Below are positions 25,301 through 37,500 of a stretch of DNA of 64,000 nucleotides, one piece after another. Under the pieces are notes generated by a model, which had not been told where the DNA came from, made no database searches, and saw nothing but the letters and a program-made list of their open reading frames with translations. Within the stretch, counting starts at the first letter, position 1; each line of letters opens with the position of its first letter. Source of the DNA: Centropus unirufus (lineage: Eukaryota; Chordata; Aves; Cuculiformes; Centropidae); NCBI GenBank assembly GCA_013397695.1, contig VYZI01000074.1:62001-126000 (forward strand), given 5' to 3'. A program made the position numbers and the translations under genes.

Positions 25301-26270
25301 AGTCAATTTAGCAATCAGCAGATAAGGTGTCTGTTGTCTACTTAAGGGCAGGCATGAACTGCAATAATCTCATACAAAACTTCTATTACAACTGATACTC
25401 CAAAGATTTTTTTCAGTGAAATTACAGTGTGTAGAGTCATATGCATGTCATCTTCTCTTTTTTTGACTCCACTTCTATTCATGCATTCATTACTTTTGAA
25501 AGACAACTATCAAAATGATAGATGGCCACTTAGATATGAAAATACAGTTGCTTGAGGAGAAAGAGAATTAATTGATCAGGGACCAATGCGGGAAACTTCT
25601 TCCTTGAAAATAATCACATCTTGTGAGTACTAGAAACTGAATTCTTATTAATTTTATCTAAAAGCTGTTATTATAAATATCTGAATACATACATTATAAT
25701 TTTCTAGGAACTAGCAATCTACATGCAGTAGTAGAAAAATTATGCCAAAATTACTGTTTAAAGATGAACATGAGAAAAGTTGAGTATATTTTCAGGTGCT
25801 GAATAGAAATGTGAAAGATGCCTCTTGTACTTCGCATACTGCATTACTATTTCTGTATTATCCATTTAATAGCTGATCGTTTTACTCTTCTGGCAGCGAA
25901 ACTTATTCTTTAAGCAGTCTGAGTTTTATTCGTTTATAACTGAAGTATAAAAGGCAAGAAAACTTAAGGAGCCAAAACATAGTTTTCTAAATACATTTTT
26001 CTCTTCTACTAAAAGGATGAATGAGTATCTAATTGTTCTGTGTGTGAGACAATGGGACTGCTACATGCCACTACAGCCCTGAACATGATTATTTGAATTC
26101 TGCTTTTGCCTTTGCTTTCAAATTCTCAGACGTAATAGTACTATTATATTATCTTACCTTTTTGAAGCAGTTTTCATTCAAGACTTTCTGAAGCATTTAA
26201 ACTTTGAATCAGTTTATTTCCCTACAGTGAGTTTTCAGAGAAATTTTCATGCTACACTTTGCATATAAGT

Positions 26271-26300
26271 CACCACCACCCCCACCCCCCCAAAAAAAAA
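26271..26300. repeat. CAC / poly-C / poly-A low-complexity tract
   Basis: CAC units pass into a C run and then nine A in a row. A 67-codon frame read through it contains a string of prolines, which reflects composition and not a protein. Confidence 0.85.
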
Positions 26301-26627
26301 TTAATACCTTACCAGATGTTATGTCAGGTCTGCCTCATTGGTATGGAGTTTTAAAATGCAACATAACCTCTTCTGCTTCACACACTGGGTTCCTCTTTCC
26401 AGTTCACAAAGAAAAGACCTCTTTGAATCTGTCCTTCAATCCTGCAGGCTAAGAATCACACTCTATAGTAACATGGCTATAGCCCTGCCTGTACACGCAG
26501 TTTCCCTTCCAGAAAGACACTTACAGGGCTGGTAGTAGCACTTATCTTCTTCTTACATATAGATACACCACTGTGAAGTTACAGGTGTATAAGAAACTAT
26601 CTGTCAAAGCTGCTTTTAGGTATTTTG

Positions 26628-26658
26628 CATCACTGACCAGAAGGATTGGTCAGTGATG
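26628..26658. repeat. Perfect 11-bp inverted repeat
   Basis: CATCACTGACC at 26628-26638 is matched by its exact complement GGTCAGTGATG at 26648-26658, with a 9-base loop. Pairing does not continue outside the 11 bases, so it is shorter than a microRNA precursor. It may be an isolated hairpin or the remains of a palindromic element. Confidence 0.75.
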
Positions 26659-28264
26659 AAACTCACAGCTAGCTAGATTATATCTACCCCACCTGATCCT
26701 AAATGCTTGTCACTACACACTGGAGCACTGCACTACCTACAGACTGTGCTACTTGACTGCAAATGCCTCCCAGAATTGACGTCCAGCTTGTAGTTCCTAG
26801 GTACTAAGGAAACAAAGCAGTTCTACCCCATGTCTCCTCAAATGGGGAGACTGTTAATGAGGCTGTTTCTTCATCTTTGTGAAGTGGAGCAGTTCAGATT
26901 GCAGGTAAAAATAGTTTTTCAACTTTGTGGTTAAGTATGTATTTAGAAGATGTTTTAAAAATACATTAGATAAAATATAGTCTTCAACAAGTCTTCATAA
27001 CATAATTTCAAAAACTAAAATGAGGCTGAGATGGGATGTAAGGATTGATTTAAGTAAATCTGTATAGAAATCATGTAGAAATTAAAATATTAGAGCCATA
27101 AAGTTAAAGATTTGGCAATCCAACAGCAGAGAACATAACTTTCATTTAGTTATATGAAGCATAATTACTATGGTATATCCATGATATGTAGAGTGAAGCA
27201 AACATATTGAGATAGATTCATTATTAGATCTGAGGTACTTGTCTAATTAACAAAATGAAAAGACAAAATCTGTATTTCATTAGGGTGAGATGTATCTGTT
27301 TCCTTCCGTGTTTCCACATGTTCAACATATTACACTGCAGTAAGCTATTTCCAGTGCATCATGTTGGGATGTTATGATGAGTCATACGCCAAGCAACATG
27401 ACAAAATAATTTATAATCAATCAGACTCGAAATATCTGTTGGGGGATTCTCTATATTTATTGGTTCACTGTATGAGTTCATCCCATTACTCTTAGGCTTT
27501 CAAGGTGGTTTTGTTGCTGATATTACATAGACAGTCTTCCTTCTCCCTTTCCAAAAAAATGAAGAAGTCCCCCAATTTATCTACATACCTGCTAGAGTAA
27601 TATTCTCTCCTATTGGATGTCTTATATATCATAAGCCTTATATCATCTTATACAATCAGTCAATTAGTAATTTGTTGCATATACAGCTACTTTGGTTTGA
27701 GCTACAGCAGAATTATCTTTTTTAACTTTTCTGCTAAAGTTCATCTAAGTAACATAATTTTCTGTAAGTGTTTTTCCGCAGTATTTTTCTCTAGGGATGA
27801 TAACACTTAAAATTTATGACCATCACCAAAGTATCAGTGCACTGGTTTACAGAAAGGCCATTGTATGCATTTATCTCTATGGAGATGAAGGTCATAGTCG
27901 AGCTAGTGGAATACTGTAATTGAAAGGGAAAAAAAAAGGGGTCACACTTGCAGGGAGAGGCAGACAGGATAGGAGATCTAAAACTGACCAGTATTTCTTT
28001 CCATATACATGACATTCAGTATAAAGAGAGGGATCTTGCAGATCAAGATGTCTTCTTCAATGGCTTGCATGTAGGATAGCCCTCGTCTGTCCTTTTATCC
28101 CTGGCCGTTTACCCGTGCGTTCCTGAATCCAGTTCCTGAGTCAAGCACCCATCTGCTATTGTGTCTAATACAGGACATTTCTCAGTACCTGCTCTGCAAC
28201 ATCAGTGGTGACGTGTGGTCATGGTTAACTTTGTACATTTGTATATATTTTTATATATATATAC

Positions 28265-28323
28265 NNNNNNNNNNNNNNNNNNNNNNNNNNNNNNNNNNNN
28301 NNNNNNNNNNNNNNNNNNNNNNN
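28265..28323. other. Assembly gap (59 N)
   Basis: Fifty-nine undetermined bases lie directly after a TATATA run (about 28240-28264) and before an A-rich segment. A gap placed at a TA microsatellite is a common assembly failure. The true length may differ from 59. Open frames crossing it are meaningless. Confidence 0.98.
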
Positions 28324-28379
28324 AAGAAAAAGAAGCTTCCCTGGTTATTATATCCAGAATTATATCTATCAGATAGTTT

Positions 28380-28399
28380 TGTGTGTGTGTGTATGTGTA
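28380..28399. repeat. (GT)n dinucleotide repeat
   Basis: About six GT units, followed by interrupted GT/AT units, lie 57 bases to the right of the assembly gap. Together with the TA run on the left they form a compound microsatellite region. Confidence 0.85.
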
Positions 28400-28847
28400 T
28401 ACCTGTGTTTTTTTAATATTTATTTTCATGACATCTTTCTCCTTGTAGATGTTCTCTTTACTTGTTGCTATAAGGTAGTGGTGCTTATATTGTGTCCCTC
28501 CAGTAGTAACACCATTGGATCTTTATGTCTAACACATGCATTGAAACTGTTTTTTATACTGGTCTTTCCAAAAACTTACTATAACTGATGTTAGTGAAAA
28601 GGAAACCAGATCTGTTTAGCTACAGTAAAAAAAAAAATTACCATCTTAAAGATCTATGTGTTATGACTCCCTGGCCCTTGCTGTCCCATCCTCCAGTCCG
28701 GGAAAACTCAAACATCGGCAGCATCAATTTTATTATTAACATCGCTAGCCACAGAGTGTTGTTGAGTGCTTGCTTTCTACGCAGATAACTTGTATTCACT
28801 CACTAAATAATGCCCAGAATTTCTCAGCTGTGTGTATTTTATTTATT

Positions 28848-28865
28848 TATTCTTTTAAAAGAATA
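28848..28865. repeat. 18-bp AT-rich palindrome
   Basis: TATTCTTTTAAAAGAATA is its own reverse complement. A second, imperfect arm (GTGTAT upstream, ATACAC downstream) suggests a slightly longer hairpin with a bulge. Confidence 0.75.
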
Positions 28866-31800
28866 CACAGATTTGTGCGCATTTTCAGAAGTCTGTGTTC
28901 CTGCTGTTCTAAATGATGTATAGCAATTTTCCTAGTGGTACGGATAACATAAACCAAAGGTAATTACAAAGTTAAGCCTGAAATAGATGCAGGGGACAAA
29001 ATAATTGATAGAATCTTTCTTGTTTAGGTATAGCTCTAATCCAAAATGAGGTAGCAAAACCCCTTGTCTCCATGTCTACAAAGGTAATTTATTAAATTCC
29101 GTAGAAACATAAACAGAGCCTGTATGTTTAACTGTGGAAAGTTAGCCATACGCTATCTTTCAGTAGTCCAGAAGCACTAACTGTTGTCAAGGTTAAAGCT
29201 ATTTCCATTCATAAATGTTTTATTTAAAATTAATTTTGCATTATTCATATTGCCATATCCTGTGATCAAGTACTAAATCTTGTTTTAGTAGTCTGTATGC
29301 ATGGTGCTGCTTTCTCCAAGATTTCAACCTTTGAAGTGCTATAGGTTTGTTCATAGCCAATCTCTTACATTTTTTTCCTCACAAGGTTCACAGACTTAGT
29401 TTTGAATAGCAACTTAATAGATTTACAAAAACATGTGATTTCAGGCCCTATTGCATAAACAGCATCCATCTGATATTTGGCAACTCTTAATAATTTGATA
29501 TTTGGAGTCTAACTTCTATTGAAACCATTTTTTTGGCATTCTTGCTCTCGAGAGCATTTATAAAGATATCATTGTTCCAATAATACAATCAATAAATATG
29601 AAGTTAAATAAAGCAATAAAAACTACTTTTAACAGTCCAACAGACAAAACTAGGGAAGGATTGCCATTCTCCTACAAATTTGAAAAATAGCATTCTGATT
29701 TATAGGACTTTTCTCATTATTACTTTTAGTCTTCCACATAGGTACTTCAGCTCAGATGGTATCTGAAAAGCTTGAAAATCTGCAGCTGAAAAATTCCAGA
29801 ATTAGCTTGTAGGAGGTATATATAACGCTGATGTTAGTTATTAAAATGACATCTGCAGAGAAAACATGCGAAAGCAGCTGTCATTTGATTTGGGCCATTC
29901 TAGATAACTAAAACCCATTAGACTGCTTGAATAACTAATACAAAAAAAGAGCTGATTCACTTAACATTTTAGTTGCTAAAATCCATCTGGGGATTTGGAT
30001 TTGCAGGCAGAATATCCCTGCAAGACTCAAAAGATGCCATGGAGGCCAATTAACCAAGGAATAGCTGTTAATCCCTTTCAGGTCGTGTAGAGGAACAAGT
30101 ACACATAAATACATGGTACAAGAGCATTTTTTATTTCGCTAAGCTCTTATAGAGTCATACTAATAACATTGTAGCATTTTACTTTTTTCATTGCTATACA
30201 AGCAGCTAATTAGGTCTCAGAGTAGGTTTTTGTTCTCTGAATCTTGCAGGCTGGAAAACTGAAGCAAAGACCTGAGAGGTTTCCAAGGCCCGACACAGTG
30301 TCGAGTCAAGATTACAGTTCTGGAATGGCTACAATCAGCTCCCCAGCTTGTACAAACTTCATGCAAAGCAACACTGCCATTCACAGGAAACATTATGTTT
30401 AGACCACAAATTTTCAAGATCATGCTGTATTTAATCTGAAAGCTAGATATTGATCTTAATGAGCCCTCACTAAGCAAACAAACAAACAATAGTTTTCAAG
30501 TATCTTAAGTCAGTCACAAACAAATAAACTCGATACTTCCTTTTTTCTTCTAGTTCTCACCTCAGGAGCATTGGTAGCTTTCGCTGCCATTGTTTACATG
30601 GCTAGTTCTTTTGCAGTTGTTATAATCATTCATCCCTAGAAACCAACATGAAGACGGTGAGTAAAGCCAAAAAAAATCCTGCCTATCATTTATCACATTA
30701 TATTATTCATGAACTAGGTATTCTGATGCAGACATGCAGGCCATAATAAAAAGCATTTTATGCCATTATAGTCTTTCTGAAGAGGAGTCAGAACTAAGAC
30801 CTTAGTCATGTCACCATGATGTTTGTCCACATATGGCTTAAAATTTCTTGCCAAAATTTATCTTTTATGTGTCTAAGCTACTGCATAGAAAAAAATAAAC
30901 ATTTGAATGTCAAAGAAGTACTAATTCAAGAAAGACATATAACTCCTATTGTAAAGAGTATGATCATTTCCTGATCTTGCATAATCCAACCATTAATATT
31001 GCTGACTTCAAAATTCAAATTCAAATGGGAGTTTACCCATCCCAAATCAGGAGGGTTATATGTTACCTAGTTATTGGTTCCTAATACTTTGATCTCTAAT
31101 TTTGAACTAATTTATCTAGGGCACATTTGAGTGAGAAAAAAAAAGTATATTGAGACAATTCACCCCCTCTGCTTTTCAGAAGAATTAATTACTCCTTTCT
31201 TTGCCAATAACGTGGTAATGTTTAAACAGCCTAAATTTTACCTTTTAAAAGCACCTTTTAAAATCCTGAATCACACCAGAAAGATCTATCTCAGGTGAGC
31301 TTGCAAAGAAAAAAATAAAAATACATTAGAGAATTTCTTTTCTTTGTCTTCTAACTCTTAACTCTCCTGAATAAAGACACTTAAATTAATCATATTGTGA
31401 CAAAGGAAAACTGGTGCACTCAAATTATGTCAGAACAGGGGAGTGTGAGAAATAAAAGAATTTTTAGAAAAATTAAAATAAAAATCAGAAACATTAACCT
31501 TATTTGTTCCTTTTTTAAATATTTTTAGTGAATAAATATAATAAAATACAAAGTGACTTCTTTTTCAAACTGAAAGGTCTAGTTGTGAATATTTCTTAAA
31601 AGTTCAAAGACGAAGACAGATAGAACAAAAACTTCACCTGAATTGACTACCTTATTTCCAGGGAATACTTTGGGTAGATAAATCAGGCCCCTCTTTGAAA
31701 CATCTAGTTTCTTAATTTAAGCAAAAGTTAACAAATTTTCTCTTACACTCTCACTGTCACCCCAAAAGGTTTTCTTGGCTCTTTGTTAAGAACTATAAAA

Positions 31801-32899
31801 TTCCCTGGGTATGTTTTCAATGGTGGCTTGAATTCTCGATTTCCTCTAAGTTGGAGAAAGTAAAAAAAAAAAAGAAAGCTTGAGTTCTGAGACCAAAATC
31901 TAATACAGATCATACATAGTAACAATTTGGGGTTTTATTTTAATAAAAGCCACCAGACGTACAAATGCAAACTTCTATTACCATTCTGAAGGACTAATAG
32001 TATGATTGGTGCCTAGCAGTAGCAGAAAAACCTCAGAATAATACTCTAATTTTAAAACACCTTCTCTTGAAGAAGTATATACAATTTGTAGGTAGGAGAA
32101 ACATGTAATTAAGAGTCAAACTGATCATACAATTTTTTAAAAAACAATCAGAAATGTTCCTTGTCTTTACAATGCTGCTGCTTGCATCTTTTGAAAGTAG
32201 ATTTTTTTTTCTTTCTTAATGAAACTCCAGTGATGAAATGAAAAAATCTCTTTACTTAATTTCAGTTTTAATTAATTTGTGAATTTATTTAGACCACTAA
32301 AATATCAGGTAAAACATGAAGTGGAGTATTCCTGGTTGCTTCAGTTTAGATTCAAATCTCTTTGATAGGAAGGCTCTGTCTCCCATAGCTACGAAACTTC
32401 TACAAGTCTCTTGAAACATGTTTTCTTTGTCAGTTACAGGTATGGGGTTTTTTGTTTTTATTTTTTACACACAAAAAATAATTGTTATACACCATTTTTT
32501 TCCCCAGTGGCAGTTTAATGAAGAAAGAATACTAAACCTCATTTGAAAACCCTGGGTCTACGGTAGAAATACAATTAAGACAACCATATAAAATGTGCAG
32601 TCAGCAACAAGAATAAAAATGCATCAAAAGTATGCATACTGACTTTTGTACACCGATCAGTGAGAACAAACCAATGATTCTTCTTAGTCCTGCTATATGT
32701 GGTATATTTCATTTTAGGGCCTGAAATTCTATTTGTGGGAGTCTGTTGATAACATATATTATAATGAGCAGTATATTCCTGCTACTTAATTCCAACTCCT
32801 CCAATTCAAACTATAATTTCATATTTTTAAATTGGTTTCTCTTATTTTCAAAAAGCTAAGTTTGAGTTTATACAAATTCTAATTTTACCAGAAGCTTTA

Positions 32900-33009
32900 T
32901 CACTATTTATTACTTATAATTTACCACTTATTGTTTATTATGTATTATATATTATTTATTACTTGTTAATTAATTCATATTCGTTATTTATTAGTTATTA
33001 GTTATCTAA
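32900..33009. repeat. Low-complexity TTATTA-rich tract
   Basis: Over 100 bases are built almost only of A and T, in irregular repeats of TTATT, TATTA and TTAGTTA. It is degenerate microsatellite-like DNA. Confidence 0.8.
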
Positions 33010-34224
33010 TGTCTTAGGTTTTTCCTTCTCCTTAATACTATTCCAAGTAGATATACTAATTCCTTCAATACATTCAGTGCTCTTAGCTTTCACTTGAAAT
33101 TTATTGAAAAATTAGTCTTAAAGTAAATGTACTATGTTAAATCAACTTTCATTAAAACAGACAAACATTATTTCAGTATGTTAGGCTTAGCCAATGAAAA
33201 TACATGCACAGAATTTTTAAATGCTACTAAATAATGAGCTGCAGCAGAACTACCTTACTGCATATTGGTTGAATATCTAATTTCTTCCTTCAATTGTAAC
33301 CACTGTAACCCCACTGACTTCAATTTACAATTTCCATAGAATTTACATTTGGATAGAGATGTATTCCTAAGGGCCAGTTATGCTATTCTTACATATTACC
33401 TTCCCTCCTCCTTCACACCAACAAAGACACTTTCTCAATAAGATATCACATCTGCTCCCACATTCAGAATGCAAGCTGTTCATGATTTCAGACTTTCTTG
33501 TATATGTTCCTTCTAACCTCAGATGCTGCAATTTTCCAGGCTTTGATTTGTAAAAGTTACCACCAAAACATTTAGAAAAGTGTTTTCTATCACATTACAG
33601 GTCTCTCCCAGTCTTTGTCTCATCTCTATTATTCCAGAAGTAAGAACTTGTAGGGGTCCAGGAAAGCATAGAAAATCAAAACAAAACCAAGACACATCCT
33701 TCCAATTGTGATTTAAGGAAAGTATTGCTGAAGTTGCGTGGCTGAAATGTCCAACACAGATCTGCACATGCTGTCAATCTGTCTGTTTTAGCACTGGCAT
33801 CAAGAGAAGAGATGAACACAGGGAACCCAAAAATACACAAGCAAAGAGTAAACTATCATGTTTAAATTATTGCTTGCAGGGGCTTTTTAACAGCTCCAGA
33901 AGAATCAAACTAAAGAAATTCTTTAAAGGAAATCTTGTATCTTTAAAAAAACCTCTAAATTATATTAAATTTATCGTTATTCTAAGTGAGTTGCTTTAAT
34001 ACCTCTCTTTCAAATTAATCTACAACATTCTTCCCTAAATTTGGTGGAATACAACTCGCTATTAAATATGCAAGTGCAAATCAGATTAATCACAGAATAA
34101 TTAACTGTAGCAGAGGACTAAGCTGCCTCAGCAGACAGTAAGAGCAGAAAAGTTCACTCGTTAAGGCTGGAATGTGTTTTGGTAACTACAACCATAAATG
34201 GTTATCAGGAAGCTGGTTAACTCC

Positions 34225-34505
34225 AGGGTGAGAGATTAAGCTGCCTCTCTAGACAACCTATGCCAGTACTTGGTCACTGTAAGTGCTTCCTGATGCTCAG
34301 GAGAAATCTCCTCTGTTCCAGTTTGTGCCCACTGCCTCTGATCCTACCACTGAGCACCTCTGAAAAAAGCCTGGTTCCATCCTCTTTGCACCTTCCCCTC
34401 AAAGAATTTCTATGTTACATCTCCCCGCGCCTGTTCTTCTCCAGGCAGAATAGACTTAATTCTCTCAGCCTTTCCTTATAGGAGAGAGGCTCTTGTCCTT
34501 CAAAA
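34225..34505 (-). mobile_element. CR1 LINE tail, minus strand
   Basis: About 280 bases follow the complement of the CR1 ORF2 C-terminus and 3' region: a block like AACCTATGCCAGTACTTGGT near 34256, a 'TCCAGTTTGTGCCCACTGCCTCT' block near 34317, and 'CTCAGCCTTTCCTTATAGGAGAG' near 34466. The immediate 3' end repeats are not visible at the low-coordinate side, so both ends look eroded. It belongs to a different subfamily from the copies at 40890 and 61455. A 73-codon frame on the plus strand inside it is antisense noise. Confidence 0.82.
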
Positions 34506-37500
34506 AAACCCAAACAGATGAACAGACCAAGCAAGCAAACAGAACCCAACCTATTTTAAAATAGTCTGCCTAGTTTTTTTATCAATACTACAGAAACTTG
34601 TATAATTGCATAAAATCACTACCAACAAGATTGTAATTGCTATCTGTCTGAGGTTTTTTTTCTCCAGTCACATGATTTATTTCAGACATATTTAGGAGAA
34701 GGAAGTCTGACTCTTTCTTTCATGTACAGGCTGTATGTATTTTTTATAGGGAGAGGGAGGCCAATTAAATTCTCTCATCAGAGAAAAGGTGAACATTTAA
34801 GGTCAGCAGTTATTTAATCTGTTTGGCTGCTGAGTAGACCATCAGAAACTACATGGATGCTATCTAGTTGTCTTTGACCAAGGGTCGTGCATTGCAGCAT
34901 CACTCTCTGGATAAAATGGAAGGGACCTAACTGTACTTTAAAGATTTGGTATGAAGATAAGAAAAGTAAAGATATCGTGGTAAAATAATCATAAGAAAAA
35001 GTGATAAGCATTTAGAATCAGATCCCTAGGAAACCAAATATGGCTACTAGAGCTTCATCTTATTTGTTTGTATTTAAATACCAAATTATCCCTCTGGTAG
35101 TAACACTGACTCCTTTCCAACTGGCATGAGATACTACATAAAATTTTGTTTCATTTATATTCATAAAGATGCTGATATTAATGTAACTAATATTTGCTGT
35201 GGGGAAATATAATTGTACTTGTTTGCCATACAAACAATGTCAAGATTGTAAACCATGAGGCTATTTACTATCGTTCAATAATTATCACTAAGATTTAGTG
35301 GTAACCTATACTACTTTGAAGCAATGAAAAAAAAAAATTATCATGTTCCAGTTCTGTACTTCATTTCACTATAAGCTACTGATATCAATATAAATCTTAA
35401 AAGCAAATAAAAAAATCTTTTATACACATGAATAGAGACCATTTTATTTACATTATTTCTGTTGCTTTTCAACAGTGACAATGCTTTTCCTATCTATAAG
35501 CAGCTGTCTTTACTGCTCTTTTAGTGCTTTTTCTGAATACAGTTGAAGTCACTGATATGTACAGCCTTGAAAGAGCTCTCTATAACCAGAACAGGATTTT
35601 CCTCCTAATATTTCTGCATCACTCAGATTAACACTAATTGTAGTTGCAAGGGAAGAATAAACCCCAAAGTATTATCTAAATGCAGTTCAACCAACATCAC
35701 AGAGATTTATTCTGTAGCTTAGAATTTTAATTGTACTTTCTGAGGGTCTTATATATTGACATTTAAAACTTGGGGTGAGGAGAGTGAGAGGGAACAAAAA
35801 GAGAAAAAGAAAACACAAATGACAAGCAGAGAAGGAAAAATATTCCTTCTGTATTTTGGTTAGTATTAATACTCTATACCTAAGACATGAGTGATTGGTT
35901 TTGGTATGGGTGTTCACTGGTGTGCCTTCAATGCACACATATAAACTGCTCACCAAGGCTTGTTTTACATAGGTCTAATTTTTTAAAAAACTAAGGATTT
36001 TCAGAATTCTAGGACGTATGGTTCTCTATCAACATAGATTACCACAGTGGCATGTTACTAAAAAATACTTATTTCACAAACGGAAACTCAATGTGCAGGA
36101 GGATTCATATATCTTGTCACTTTCCCTGTTAATGCCAGAACTTATACATTTTAAATGTGGAGGGATTTGTTAACTCTTTTAAGATTCCAAATTGCAAACT
36201 AATTTTGCAGGGCTAAAGGTAGGATCTAAGCATGTTTTCTCTATGCTTTATAGTATTCCCATCAAAAATCCCATGCCAAGTCTTGAGTTCATTCACAGTA
36301 GATAATACAGTCCTGCGCAGACAGGAAGATTGTTGTCTTATTAGTCGACAGTCCCACATAAAATTGCACACATTTTAACCCTAGGACTCAGTAGGCATCT
36401 CCAGTGAAACCACTGAAGTTGTTCTCAGGGCATAAATGCATGGGTGAATATTCATAAAAATGGGATCTTAGAAGTTAGGAAATTTTGGGATGACATGACA
36501 AGGTGACATCCTTTCTCTTCAGTACCACAGAGGAAAAACCAGAGACCGTGTGCTTTATGCAATATACAATAGTGATTCTGAACTTAGAGTAAGTTTTTTT
36601 TTTTTCTTTAAAAATATGATAACACATAGGTAAATCAAAATTGAATGTGTATGCTAAAAAAGCTCTTCCAGGTTTTGCCAACATGGGCTTTGCACTTCAG
36701 GGAGCCAAATCAATGTTTTTTGGTGTTGATAAAAGAGGAAATAACAGTGGATGAAACTGCTTATTGGTAAGACTCTTTAAAAAAAAAAAACAAAAACAGA
36801 GCTAACCAATTTGCTCCTATCAGACTTTCTAGGCAGTGGGGGTAAGTGAAGGGAATTGAACACTGTCAGACAGCAAGTTGGAAGAATTATCGAGAGAATT
36901 TGTCAGGAGAGAACACACTGGCAAATGAAAAAATATAAAACTATGTAAGTGCATGTGCCTTTGTGTAATTTCTGATTAGTTTCTAAATAACATCAGGGAA
37001 TAGATTCCTTATACTTCAGAATTAAAAAGAGTCAGAATTCTGTTTGTGGTTAGGCTTTTTCCTTGACCAAGTCAAAGAGCTTGTATAAGCTACTTTAAGG
37101 CACGACAGATTAATGTCACTAATGTTACCCAATATGGTGATACCACTGACAACCTTAGTATATGATGATATGTTGTGCCAGGAAATAAATACCATCACAT
37201 GTGGAAAAAATATTGTAAAACCAAGCTGTATTACAGTGTCTCTAAAAGGAGGGAGGGTTAGGAAATTATTTAGAAATGAAGCTACAACTAATTTGTTTTT
37301 CAGTATGAGTTTTAATCTGACTAGGCCTTTCCACAGTTTTTGAAACATTAAATGAACAGAAAATTACTTCTTCCTCTTCCTTGCACATAGACACTAGTCA
37401 CTGCTACTGCTCGTGTTTGGGTACTTGTACTAAATATATAAATTTTAATAGAAAAGTTTGATTTGTCAAAGATAGGACAATTCAGGAAGGAAAAAGTAGA

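Larger units (their letters stand above)
22385..28264. other. Non-coding DNA, no gene recognised
   Basis: No gene or mobile element is recognised. 23340-23660 is pyrimidine-rich. 24160-24560 is GC-richer, with open frames of 105 and 107 codons on opposite strands that overlap each other and match nothing I know. 26271-26300 is a C/A low-complexity tract, and 26628-26658 is a perfect inverted repeat. Towards 28240-28264 the sequence becomes a TA repeat that runs into an assembly gap. Confidence 0.55.
28324..34224. other. AT-rich non-coding DNA, no gene recognised
   Basis: No gene or mobile element is recognised. It contains a GT repeat just after the gap (28380-28399), an 18-bp AT-rich palindrome (28848-28865), a long low-complexity TTATTA tract (32900-33009), and a moderately complex stretch at 29890-30090 that could be a conserved non-coding element. 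Open frames such as those at 30217-30489 and 33519-33767 on the minus strand show no recognisable domain. Confidence 0.6.

Noticed and set aside
28159..28429. Open frames of 85 and 75 codons on opposite strands across 28265-28323
   Set aside because: They read through 59 undetermined bases and simple repeats. The middle third is unknown, so neither is evidence for a gene.
34260..34481. Plus-strand frame of 73 codons
   Set aside because: It is the antisense of the CR1 tail at 34225-34505.
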